Of a DNA stretch of 64,000 nucleotides, positions 50,011 to 61,900 are shown in pieces. A program made the translations under genes and the position numbers. The stretch comes from Incurvaria masculella (taxonomy: Eukaryota; Arthropoda; Insecta; Lepidoptera; Incurvariidae), in the NCBI GenBank assembly GCA_946894095.1, contig OX335641.1:10248501-10312500 (forward strand), written 5' to 3'. Under the pieces are notes generated by a model that ran no database searches, was not told where the DNA came from, and was given only the letters and a program-made list of their open reading frames with translations. Each line of letters starts with the position of its first letter. Positions within the stretch are counted from its first letter, which is position 1.

Positions 50011-52030
50011 ATGCCCCTTGGTCCGAATTGGGTTGACAGTGCTCACAAATATATTCGTGCAAACACCTGGTCCGAATCAGTATTCGCGAATACTGCAATA
50101 TTTGAGATATCAAATCAGACCGATTGTTAGCGTGCTAACGGTGCTCACAAAATAACCTCAACTATTGTTTGAAGTGTCTTCAACAAAAAAGATTTTTTAG
50201 TGTTCAACAATAAACAATTTGCAAGCGGATCCGTATTTACTAACATTATGTGACAATGAGAGTGATGATGAAAGTGATGTTGAGATGTTGATAGACAAAT
50301 AATTTGGCAAATAGGCGAAATAGAAGTAGTACGATAATGGAGAGATCGCAGATTTCGGCAGTATTGCACACGGTTACGATGTTACTGCAAGTAAAGGGCG
50401 AACGAAAGCGGTGACGCGTTTTATTTTATATTCTGTGTCCTCTACTCGCAGTACCAAAATCAAATTTGCCGCGCGATCTATGGCTGCCGCTGACAGCGCT
50501 CACGGTTTTGCCCTGAGCACAGTAAGCACTTGAACAATGACGTCATCGTTACGTCATACCTCACAATCTTGCATTTCTGAGCACTGTCAGCGCAATTCGG
50601 CTCCGAGCTACAGAGACAGAAACCGCCGAACGATTCTCGTGTTCGAGAGTAGAAATCGACATCTAATTTTCCTAAAGCCAAATTTTTTTGGCAAATTTTT
50701 TTATGATTATTATTAATAATCTCAAAAAAAGAAAAACTTCGCAGTTATTAGATCCATCCGATAAAGACTAGTAAAGAGCCTGTTTAGTGATGTAACGATG
50801 ACGCTATATCGTTCACAGTACGTAAACCCAAGCTCGAATTGTGTAGACACCCCACGCGAATATATTCATGCAATCATCAGCCTATCTACTCATGAAACCG
50901 AAAGCCATAACTTCTCGTGTTCGCTTTTGTCAAAGTATATATAGAAAAAATGTGCTAATGTTTTTCTACATAGATGTTGACAGAAGCGAATACGAGAACT
51001 CCTCGTGTTCGCGTGGGTGGGAATCCGAATCGGAATTCAGGAATACACAATATATTTGCGACAACAAATCAGACTGCATGTAATCGTGCCAACGGTGCTC
51101 ACAAAATAACCTCAAACCAGTGTCTGTAACCCTCAAACCAGTGTCTATAAACTCAAACCAGTGTCTGAAGTGTCTTCAACAACAAAGAGTATTGAATGTT
51201 AAACAATGAACAATTTGCAAGCGGTTAACAGCTAATTACTAAAATTTTGTGATAATGAGAGTGATGACTCAGTAGATATATAGCTGTGTGGCCGGGACCA
51301 CAGCAGTAGTTCATCTCAGAGAGCACTGCTGTTATTGTTATTTTTAAAAAGATTACACCATTCATGACTGTTCAGCATCGAGAAACTAGCTTAGAGCCAA
51401 CACAAATTAAGTGTGCCTGTGCGGGTGCACGACATAAGCAGTTATTATGGAGTTTAGCTACTGAATGTAATCCTATATATGATCTTTGATGAAGATACAC
51501 GTGATTTTGAGATGTTTATAGATTTATCCTCTTCAGACAGTGATGACGACAAAGAGGACGAAGTCAGACATTTAGTGCTGGTGTTAAATTACAATAAGAG
51601 GAGAATTCATATCGCATCCGCGAATCGAAAATTACGTTGATGAACTCTTTCATCTTTTAATTCGCCTAACATCTAATCAGTCATGTTTAACCCCGAAACG
51701 TCGCCACTATGTTCAGTTAATATCCTTTCGCTTCCGCTTGTCTAAACGTTCAGAACTGAGAGGTTCAGACATTGCTAGAATTTGACAAACAGGCGAAATC
51801 GTTGAACGACAGTAAAGCCAGCGCGCACACATCAAAATGGCGAGCAAGAGCTTGCAGTGTCAAAATAACATTGGCCCGCGCGATCTGTGGCTGCCTTGGA
51901 ATGATTACGTCAACGTGACATCATACCTAACAATCTTGCATTCCTGAGCACTCGAATGCAATTGCGATTCGGACCAACTGTTTTCACGCTGTCAGCATTT
52001 GAGCGCAATTCGGATCACAGCCCCACTGTT
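50011..52030. pseudogene. decayed Harbinger (PIF)-type DNA transposon copies
   Basis: Two related blocks (about 50011-50620 and 51035-52020) share ggtgctcacaaaataacctc and acaatttgcaagcgg. Both have ends containing ggtccgaatt / aattcggatc. The second block, in a broken plus-strand frame near 51500-51650, encodes an acidic stretch (SDSDDDKEDE) followed by PRIENYVDELF, a PIF/Harbinger transposase N-terminal hallmark. The DDE core is gone. A foldback MITE (50883-51020, ttttttctacatagatg centre) sits between the blocks. Confidence 0.5.
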
Positions 52031-52730
52031 CGAATTTCCTTGATAGAAGCAACAATCTTTATAATTATAAACAGGATATTATTATTATATGTTGTACACA
52101 TATCCATAACTTGCTACGCATTCCGATTTGAACTGTAAAGGATTACACTGCTAAAAGCGTATACAAGCCTCCCGAATCAGATTTCACGCTCAAAGCAGTA
52201 AGCATTACAATCGATCCGGACCGTTTGTGTACGCGCTTACGGAAACAAAACAACAAACATGGCACAAATGACGTTAATTGTAGTAGTTCACCTCTGAATC
52301 TTATCAATTGCTCTAGGTTCAACTTGAATTTTCCTCTATAGTACATTCAACGGTTTGTGAAAAAACACGGTGGAAATACAATCAAAAAGTGACACTGATA
52401 GTTGCACACACAGTGCCCTACCTCGAATGCGTGAGCACTGTATACGGCTTGCGTGAGGCAGGGATGACGTCATAGCGTTCACGGGACCGCATTTTGAGGG
52501 CTGTAAGCGCGAATCGGACCAGTTTTGAGCGTGCAGGTGCTTTTGGTAACGATGGTTCAAATCGGACCGCGACCTACTGTCCGTGATTGTCAAATTTCTG
52601 AAAATTTCATGAATTGTTTCCAAACTACATAAAATTGTTAATTTTTTTCAGTCTACAAAATCACTACAAAATTGAATTGCTCCAAACAACCAAGATAAAG
52701 AAAATATATCTAGGTTCTCTCTCTAAATTA
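52031..52730. other. intergenic interval with Harbinger-like terminal scraps
   Basis: 52480-52570 repeats gcgaatcggaccagttttg and a related sequence, like the ends of the previous elements. No gene. Confidence 0.4.
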
Positions 52731-52878
52731 AATAACCTGTTTCTTCCGGGCCGGTGTTGACTATTACCGTTGCCTCTGCAATTCAGCACTTCTCCACTCT
52801 TCGCCACATAAAATTATTGTACAGTGCTGGCGGTTGAGTTCGGTGGGTGGCGGGAAGCGCTAGTAGGCATGCGTGAGT

Positions 52879-52913
52879 TATATAGGCGCGCGTTCGCCGG
52901 TCGGTGCCATTCC
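52879..52913 (+). promoter_or_regulatory. Naam core promoter: TATA box plus initiator
   Basis: TATATAG at 52879-52885 lies 30 bp before the A (52909) of CCATTCC, which fits the YYANWYY initiator. The first downstream ATG (52935) is the chosen Naam start. Spacing is ideal for a TATA/Inr promoter. This is motif evidence only. Confidence 0.5.
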
Positions 52914-55900
52914 GTTCCAGGCGCCTGGACTGCGATGTCTGACTTGGAGCCAGTCGGCAACGAAATACTGCAAGACATGGACGCGTGCTACGAAACTTTC
53001 GACAAGGACGGGTGAGATAAAAAAATGTTTGTCACCATAGCAACATAACCCCTTTCAGCTGTTTACTTGTTTACTAAGCCTCGATTGCACGAAGAGACGG
53101 CTGAGTTAATCAATGTTCAAACATGTCACTTTTAGTGAATTGCATAGAGTTACTTCCATACTGTCCATACAAAGTGAAGTATTTAATCATACGTTGATGT
53201 TGATTTTGATGTTTTGTCCTTTCGTACACTCGGCCCTAAGAGCCGTGAGCGTGGCAAAACAGGTTCTGTTAATTCTGTTTCTACTCAATTTGGACATGTA
53301 TTTTCATGAAAAGTCATTGATTTTTTACAAGAATTCGAATATAAATAATTTTTCAGATAATGTCTTAACACATATATAACTAACTGGAACACATACTGAA
53401 ACCAAAAACCTTTATTTCTCTATCTGTACCATTAAAAGTGGGTGGACTCATTTTAATACGGGGATTATTGCGGAACTAAATACATGTTGTATGGATAGTC
53501 TGGTGCTAGTCTGCGTACTACATTTTGAGAGTTCACTCTGAATACGACTATGAGATTATCCATGGATTTTAATATAAAGTTAATTGGATCATAGCAATCA
53601 AAGCCAATGCTGGACAGCATTTGGTTAATACGTGGTCTGCGAGAACTGATGGAACCCGTATATTGCAGTATTTTTCTGCAATATTGAATGCAGGGCAAAA
53701 ATAAGTGCTTCTTTGAATACAATTTTGTATAAAGTAATTAAAAAACCATGTCTACGGCGTGTCTTTGGCGGTGTGCAGGCTACCTATAACACAATGCTGA
53801 AAATGAGAACTAAATGGAATTGCATCATAAACCATTCCATGCACAATTATACCTAAGAAGATTTTTAGTTTGATATAGACGGTGAAGAGCAGAGAGAAGA
53901 GGCCTCATTTGTTTTTTTTTCAGTGTAGTTTTTTTACATTAAAAGAATATTCATGAGTTGGCATCGTGAAATCGCGTATTATAACATCTGGTGGGCATCA
54001 AGTGGTCAACTTTTAAAACCACATATGAAATTTTACTTTGATAGTTGTTATAATAACCTCGTAAGCGCACGTGATGGTCTGCATTTTTTGAGAACGATAC
54101 TTGACATTTTTAATACTTAAAAATATTGTGGAATACTTGTGGATGGATGATCTGGTAAGTGTTTAAAGTATTTTCAAGTATGTTAATACGTGATTTCTTA
54201 AGATAATTTTGAAAAATTAAACATGATTCATGTTTTATATTGAGGAGCTTGTATGTTGCAAGAGTGAAAAACTCATTATTTGACATACCTGCAAGTTTTT
54301 TGCTTTTGATGATAATGCAAGGCCTACCGTGTTGAAGATTCATTCTTATCATTCGAGTGGCTTGTAGCCTAGTAGCGCGGGGACTGGCCTAGCGTACCAC
54401 AGGTCTGGGTTCAATTATCCTCGCCTGAATGACCCATTTGCTTTCTCTTTCTGAGTTCGATAAGTGCATTTCGTCACGAATTCAACCTGCTCCATGTTTC
54501 GGAATCCATGTAAAACTGTAGGTCCCCTTCCCCTACTAGGTGATAGGGTTTAAGCCCGCCCGAGTTGTACCATCGTATTGGATGAAAAAATGGTCAAAGC
54601 GGCAATGAAAGATTGTTCGTGTTTTCCATCCAGTTCAATGAGCCGTGCTAATGAAGGAAAGGACCTGGCATGGCACTTAATTCCTTCGGTAATGTAATGT
54701 ATTGGGCTAATATCATAACGGTAGTTATGTGGTATTAGCCATCCATGTCGTGACTGCAAGGCCTACCGTGTTGACGATTCATTCTTATCATTCGAGCGGC
54801 TCGTAGCCTAGTGGCGCGGGGACTGGCCTAGCGTACCAGAGACCTGGGTTCAATACCGACATGCACCATTGTCTTTCTCTTTCCGAGTTCGATAAGTGCA
54901 TTTTCATCACGAATGCGAGCTGCTCCATGGTTCGGAATCCATGTAAAACTGTAGGTCCCCTTCCCCTACTAGGTGGTAGGGTTTAAGACCGCCCGGGTTG
55001 GTACCATCGCATTTGATGAAAAGATGGTCGAAGCGGCAATGAAAAATTGTCCGTGTTTTCCATCCAGTTCAATGTAGCCGTGCTCATAAAGGGAAGGTCC
55101 TGGCATGGCACCAAATTCCTTCGGGAATGTGGTGTATTGGGCTAATATCATAACGGTAGTTGTGTGGTATTAGCCATCCATGTCGGGTCGCATAAAAAAA
55201 ATATATGTCAGGATGCATAAAAAAAAGTCACAAGCTTTTCATTCCAATTGACATATACACATGACATACAACTAGTGCGTGCATTTGTTTAGGAAATAGA
55301 AAATTGTGATTGTGAATCGATAAGCTTTGGAAACACCTTTGACCGCGGTTAGGTTCTGGATGGGTGACTATTTTCAACCATTGAGGCTGGCCGCGTTCCT
55401 TACTTACTAGGTGATAGGGTTAATCCCGCCCGGGTTGGTACCATCGAATTGAATGAACGATGGTTGATGGCTAATATCTGACGGTCAGTTCGGTATTAGC
55501 AATCCACATAAAAAAATTACATAAAAAAAAAACCTTGATAACGTAGTGGCGAACTTGAGATGTATTCGCTATGAACCTGATAGCTCTATAGAAATAAAAG
55601 TAAATATTTCAGAGAAATTTCAGTTATTACCTGGACGAATCCACAAACAAATGTGACAGATGAGCCACATCAGTTATACACAAGGAGACTTCCTATTAAG
55701 ACCTTCAAGTACCTGCAAAAATTTAATCGAATGTTAATCCTGCCAAGCCTGACCACAAAAAATAAAAACCTCAGCAGATTGTTGCCATGATATTGTAACG
55801 GCTCTCCATAGGTTTTACAGTTCACTTTATATGACGTTTTATTAAATAGCATAAAAATTACTTGAAAAGAACAAAAAAAACCTCACTGGCTTCAGATATT

Positions 55901-58900
55901 AGTTAGAAAACCACATATGCACACCAGTTTTAGTAGTTTGCAAACCTTGCATGTCCTATGTCACAGCCATATATATCTATTTCTTGCTGGCTATCGCGAA
56001 CAGAGTGCTATCGCCATGGATTAGCATGACAAAGTTGTCAGTGTGCGTGAAATCGGGCATTGAATATTGGTTATTTTTTGCTGTTCTAATGGCTGTGAAA
56101 TTGAAATGCGGACATACATGTTAATAGGGTTTATTATCTTATATTATATTATATCTATATTATATTAAACTGTCCATCCCATTTAAAGTTGCTATAGTTT
56201 CTATATTAATAAATCTCAATATTGTGACCCAATTAATTTTCAGAATTTAAGGTTCATTGGTTTTGTTGTAATAGCCATTAGAAGTTTTATATAGTTTGAT
56301 GCAATAAAAAACAGCACTGTGACTTTCGCATGGAAGAAATTCGAGTTTATTTAAGGCTGTTCCGACCCATATAAAGTTGTTTGCACACATAACAAAAAGT
56401 ATTGCACTTTAAGCCATGAATTAATAATAAAAGTTTAATATAGTCATATTACTTGCAGCGAAAACAATTTCACAATTTCAGGATTATTGGTTTTGTTACA
56501 ATTTATTTAAATACGATTTTTATTTAACAGTGCCATCTAACGGTGTAAAACTTCTAATCGGCAATTACAACGAAACCATTAAACCTGATATTGTGAATAT
56601 GTTTTCACTGCAACTACTATGGCTATATTTAATATTTTTGACAAATTCGTGCCTTAAAGTGCAATACTTTTTGCGTTCTGTGTAAAAAAATACATTGTAT
56701 GGGTCGGAACATCCTTAATATAAAAAAACCCTTACCCATACAAAATATTTACCGTAATTTTCAGCTACGTAAAACATTTAAAAAAATTAAACGGACACCT
56801 AAAAACCTTTACAGATACGGTTTTTATTTTATGAACATGATGATGGCCCGACCCCCGTACCTAATAAAAAGGATCTTGCAGTGCAATGAAGTTTATCAAG
56901 TCACTGAGATTGACATGTGTTCTTCGGCGCTATGTACTTATGAACCTATGTAAAGTACCAAAACCATGTTTGGAGAATAGGCCACTAATATGGAACAAAC
57001 TGATAACATGCAGCTGCGTTTTTAGAATCATCAGAAGCCACGGCGGCTGAAATGATAATCCGTCAGCAAGACCAAATATGCAAAAATTGCTCATACTTGC
57101 TGAATTTGTCATCACGCCAAATTGAACATTGTTTGGTTTACTCTAGATCTGCCTGCCTCAGCTCTTTTGCTGCCTATTGAATAAATGCTGCAATAACATT
57201 GATAACATAGGTGACACCGAAATTTCTCAACAGAGTTGAAGGAAAACTTCTGAGATAGTAAAGACTGAAGATTTCAATGTAGAAGTTATTACTATGATTC
57301 CTGCTAAAGTTATGGAATAGATAATTTTATACGGAATAGAGAATAGTTTTTTATTGATTTGGATTGTTTTACAATCAATCGTTAAATAGCTAAGATTAGG
57401 AAGACTCTTGGAAGAAGGCCTACGTAGTACCTCTACCTAAAGTTAATAATCCCACTGACCCTAAACATTATCGCCCAATCTCCATTCTTCCGTTTCTATC
57501 CAAAGTTCTTGAACCTATTGTTCACTCACAGCTATGCCATTTTCTGTCCTCCTGTAACATCCTCAGCCCATTTAAATCTGGTTTTCGTCCCTGCCACAGC
57601 ACTACTACCGCTCTTGTAAAAATCACTGACGACATTCGTCTAGCTATGGATGCCCGTCAGTTAACTCTCCTTGTATTACTTGACTTTAGTAGTGCATTCA
57701 ATTCGGTCTATTTTGACATCTTAAGGGTAAGGGAAATGAGCGGGATGGGCCATCCCGCTCATTTCCCCATACAAAAGGGGAAAGAAGATCACGCCCATTT
57801 TTCTTGACAGAGATCCCAAATTTTGCTCAAAATAGCTTTATTTGATCGAACTAGATGTCTGATGACCATTGGCATTGTAAAATTGTGTTTGGTTTCTAAA
57901 TTATAAGGTCCGAAAGTTTGAATTTTTTGCGCGTTTTATACAATAACTTTGGAGGTGTATTACGCAATGATAAAGTAAGAACATTTTAAAAAGATTAGTC
58001 ATCAGACATAGCTTATTTAATCAAGATTTATTATCTATTTGGGTTTTGTTAGATTTTTTACTACAGCGGTCGTGGTTTACTTTTAGCTATAAGTCGTTTT
58101 GAAATTAAAATTTTCGTAAATCTTACCAAATCATACACTATACTATGCACATTGTCTTTTTTGTGGACATGTTGCATCTTCCTCATCACGGAGCCTGTCT
58201 TATTCTTTGAAACAGAGAAGGTCCCAGAGCGCAACAGCACGGTTTTGTACCGTGCCCGCGAATGAGTTAGGCCCGCCGGGTTGGGCCACCTTAATTGCAA
58301 TCCTGTATTCTCTTAATATTTCACAGTCGGCTCTCGATTGGTTCTCTTCTTACCTACGTGGTCGCCAGCAATGCGTCCGTGTAGACAACGTCTACTCCTT
58401 ATGGACTGACCTCACCGCTGGCGTACCACAAGGTGGCGTACTTTCTCCCTTGTTATTTTCCATCTTTATCAATAGTATTGTTGTCCCATTTATGTGCTCT
58501 TTCCATCTTTATGCCGATGACTTGCAGCTTTATCGACAATTCCATTCCAATGATGTTCACACAGCGGTTGCACTTATGAATATCGATCTTGATTCTGCAC
58601 TAGACTGGGCTGTTCGGTTTGGCCTTTTAGTTAACCCGGCTAAAACTCAGACAATCATCATAGGGTCTGGTAAGCAGTTGGCCAAACTCGACAAGTCCAC
58701 TTTACCTCCAGTTAGTTGTGTTTGATAGTGTTGCAGTCCCGTACAGTACGAGTGTAAAAAATCTGGGTCTATGGATTGACGAGACACTATCATGGAACAC
58801 ACAGGTCTGCGAAGTCAGTCGAAAACTTATGGGTAGCATGCACTCTCTAAAGCGATTGCAAAATTTCATTTCCGTTGGCACCAAAACTACGTTAGCACAA

Positions 58901-61900
58901 TCCCTTATACTCCCGTTATTTGATTATGCTGATATCTGCTACCTAGATCTTCATGAAGATCTCCTTAACAAACTTGACCGCCTCCTTAACTTATGCATTC
59001 GATATATTTTTGGCTTGCGTAAGTTTGATCATATTTCCGAATTCCGTAATCGACTCCAGTGGCTTGACATTAGAAAACGCAGAAATGTTCACACCCTATC
59101 ACTTCTTTACTGCACACTGAATAACCTTGCTGCTCCTAGTTACCTGCAGGATCGCTTCAAATTGCTATCTTCACATGGTGTTCCACTTAGGTCTGCTGAT
59201 ACCTTACTGTTAGCCATTCCTACACATCGGAGCACGTATTATAGTGACTCATTTTCTGTAAACGCATCTCGTCTTTGGAATCAGCTTCCCCTAGAAATTC
59301 GGTCCTCTTCCAATGTATATATTTTCAAAAAACGTCTGAAGTCCTATTATTTAAATTATATTTAAACTTTATCATTTATATAAGTTCTTGCTCGCTCTCT
59401 GTTACAAAAATAGGTTCATAAGAATAAATGTATATACACAAATATTGGTATATATTTAAATTAAATATATATTATAAGCTATGTATTATATGTATCTGTA
59501 TGTATTAGTATTAGAATGTAAGTATATTTATTCTTGTTAAGTAAATATATATATCTTTATTGATAAAAAATGTTACTTCTTTTACCTTTTTTTGTCTGCC
59601 GCCTTGCACCTTTCCTACATCCCAAGGTTAGGTAGGAAGAGAATGCCTTTTGGAATTAGGCCCGCCTTTTGTAAACTGTTTTTATAATGGTGTACAATAA
59701 AGAATTTTATTATTATTATTATTATTTATTTTACAAATGTGTGATTGACCAAAATTACATTAAAATGTGTTCTTAATTTATTGTTTGTAATAATACGGCT
59801 TTTGTCTGAATCGATCTGCTAATGATCTGCTAGACTAGTCCCGCTGTAGGAAGTCCTTTGATAACGTAGAGTATTGTTCGCATCTGTGAGACTAAGTACT
59901 TCCTTGGCTCAGTGTGCAGTGCGTCTCGCTGATGACCCTGAGGTATCCCATTAATAAGAAACCCTCCAACTCTGAAGAGATTTCGGGTTTCTCTGTGTTT
60001 TATGTGCAGGCATGGTGTTCACTGCCCCTTTGTAAAGGTCTAGGGTCTGGCGTTCGTAATAATAATATCTGCGATGTCTTTGGATACCCATGTTTTACTC
60101 TTATCAACAAACCTAATGTTAACATGATTATATCGGTATTCCGTAACATATTATCGCTAAATATTCAATGATACTACTATTATTACGTATCTGACGTTTA
60201 TCTGCTTAAAACTGGATGTGCCGGGCATATAATGACAGTCCATATAAAATTATAATAATCTCAAAGAATTATAAACCCATAACGACCTCTTGCATGAATC
60301 CTATTCAAACTCCCATTCCCTCAGATGAACTTACTAGGTAGGAGGGTTAATCCCGCCCGGGTTAGTTCCTTATCATGAACGATTTACTTAATCTACATAG
60401 ACTGTCTATTTGACGTCTAAATGGCTCTATCATTTTCTAGGACAGTGATGGCGCCTATAAGGATTCGAAAATATGCAAGGCAACCTGCTTGACAGGAGGC
60501 TTTTCCTCATAATGGAAATATAGAGGCAGGATGTGCGTTGAGGAGTTAAGAGTAGAAAAAATGAACGATCTGCCTATTCGGTTCGTACGAAAGGAAGGTA
60601 GTTCGACGTTGAAAATAACTAATAGTAATATTAGCGGAAAGAATGATAGAATCTGAAGTGGAAAGGGTATGGCGGAATCTAACTGAACAGCTCAGAGTAG
60701 TAATAAAATGCGCTCGTCCGACGTCCTTGCGTAGTTCGAGTGATTCAGTCAGGGAGAGTGTAAGGAAATGTATCTCGTTTGTAAGAGAGCGGCGCCGTAG
60801 TAATTTTTAAATACAACGGCGGTAGCGCCGGCGAGTGAGTTCGCTTACGAATTCTTACTGATTTTCAACGACACATAAGAACTTCATAGGACGCTATTTA
60901 GTGTAGCAAACATTCTATGTTGCGCGTCCCGTATTCGTAAGTAAACTAACTATTGCCACTAACTCGTGTCTTCGCTGCCGCCATATGAAAGAGTTCCGAT
61001 CGATACCCCCTCCTTCCTTGCTCGCTGGGTTGAGTAGTCGAGCAGGCTTTTTATTGTATTGTTTTATGGCATTCATAGGTACGTAACCTACACTTTAACA
61101 TGTCAAGAATCGTTATGCTAGTTCTATGTCAAAAATATAAATGTCGCATGCTCTATTTCCTTGCTATATACTGGCAAACATACTTTGCTGGTCTTAAAAT
61201 AAGTCTAAAACTTAAATCAAATTTACGTAGTTAATTATTCAATACTACCGCTCACAAGAAAAACATAAGGAGAAACGTTAAACATATATATAAACAAATA
61301 ATAATTATGAATCTTACGAACTGATGCCATCATCAATGTAAAATTAGTCAAAAATATTTTACGAACTTTATCTATTGGAAGCGATACACATGAGTTAAGA
61401 TAAATTAGAAACATCATTAATTGCACAGAGACGGGAAGTTGAACTTCGACGAGTTCCGGCTGGTGTGCAAGGCGCTGTTCCGGAACGAGCGCGGGCACGT
61501 GTACCCGCTGTCGGAGGAGCGCGCGCGTCACATCTTCAGCGTGTTCGACCGCGACCGCGACGACTTCATCAACAAGGAGGAGTTCGCATTCTGCTGGAAC
61601 CACTGGATCAAAGTGGTAAGCAAAGAGCTAAACTTTCATCTATATTAGTATGCAATGTCATGGGATTTGATTGCTCGAAAAACCTGTGGTTTTCTCTTTT
61701 TTATGGAATTGATAAGTATGCAAGTATAGTGGGGTAGCTTTTTTTTACGTAACTGGACATGGATGGCTACTACCAAACTGACCGTGAGATAGCCTAACAC
61801 ACCACGTGGGAACTAGGTGCCATGCCAGGACCTTCTTTATGTTGCTCGGCTGCGAAAAGTTAAAGGAAAACACGGATAATTTTCATCGCCGGTTCGACCA

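Noticed and set aside
52824..52934. Upstream in-frame extension of Naam exon 1 beginning at a Met at 52824
   Set aside because: It lies upstream of a well-spaced TATA/Inr pair, has no similarity to the family N-terminus and would put the promoter inside the coding sequence.
58207..58294. Start of the 172-codon open frame at 58207
   Set aside because: The first 29 codons are MITE sequence fused by chance to the LINE frame; not a gene start.
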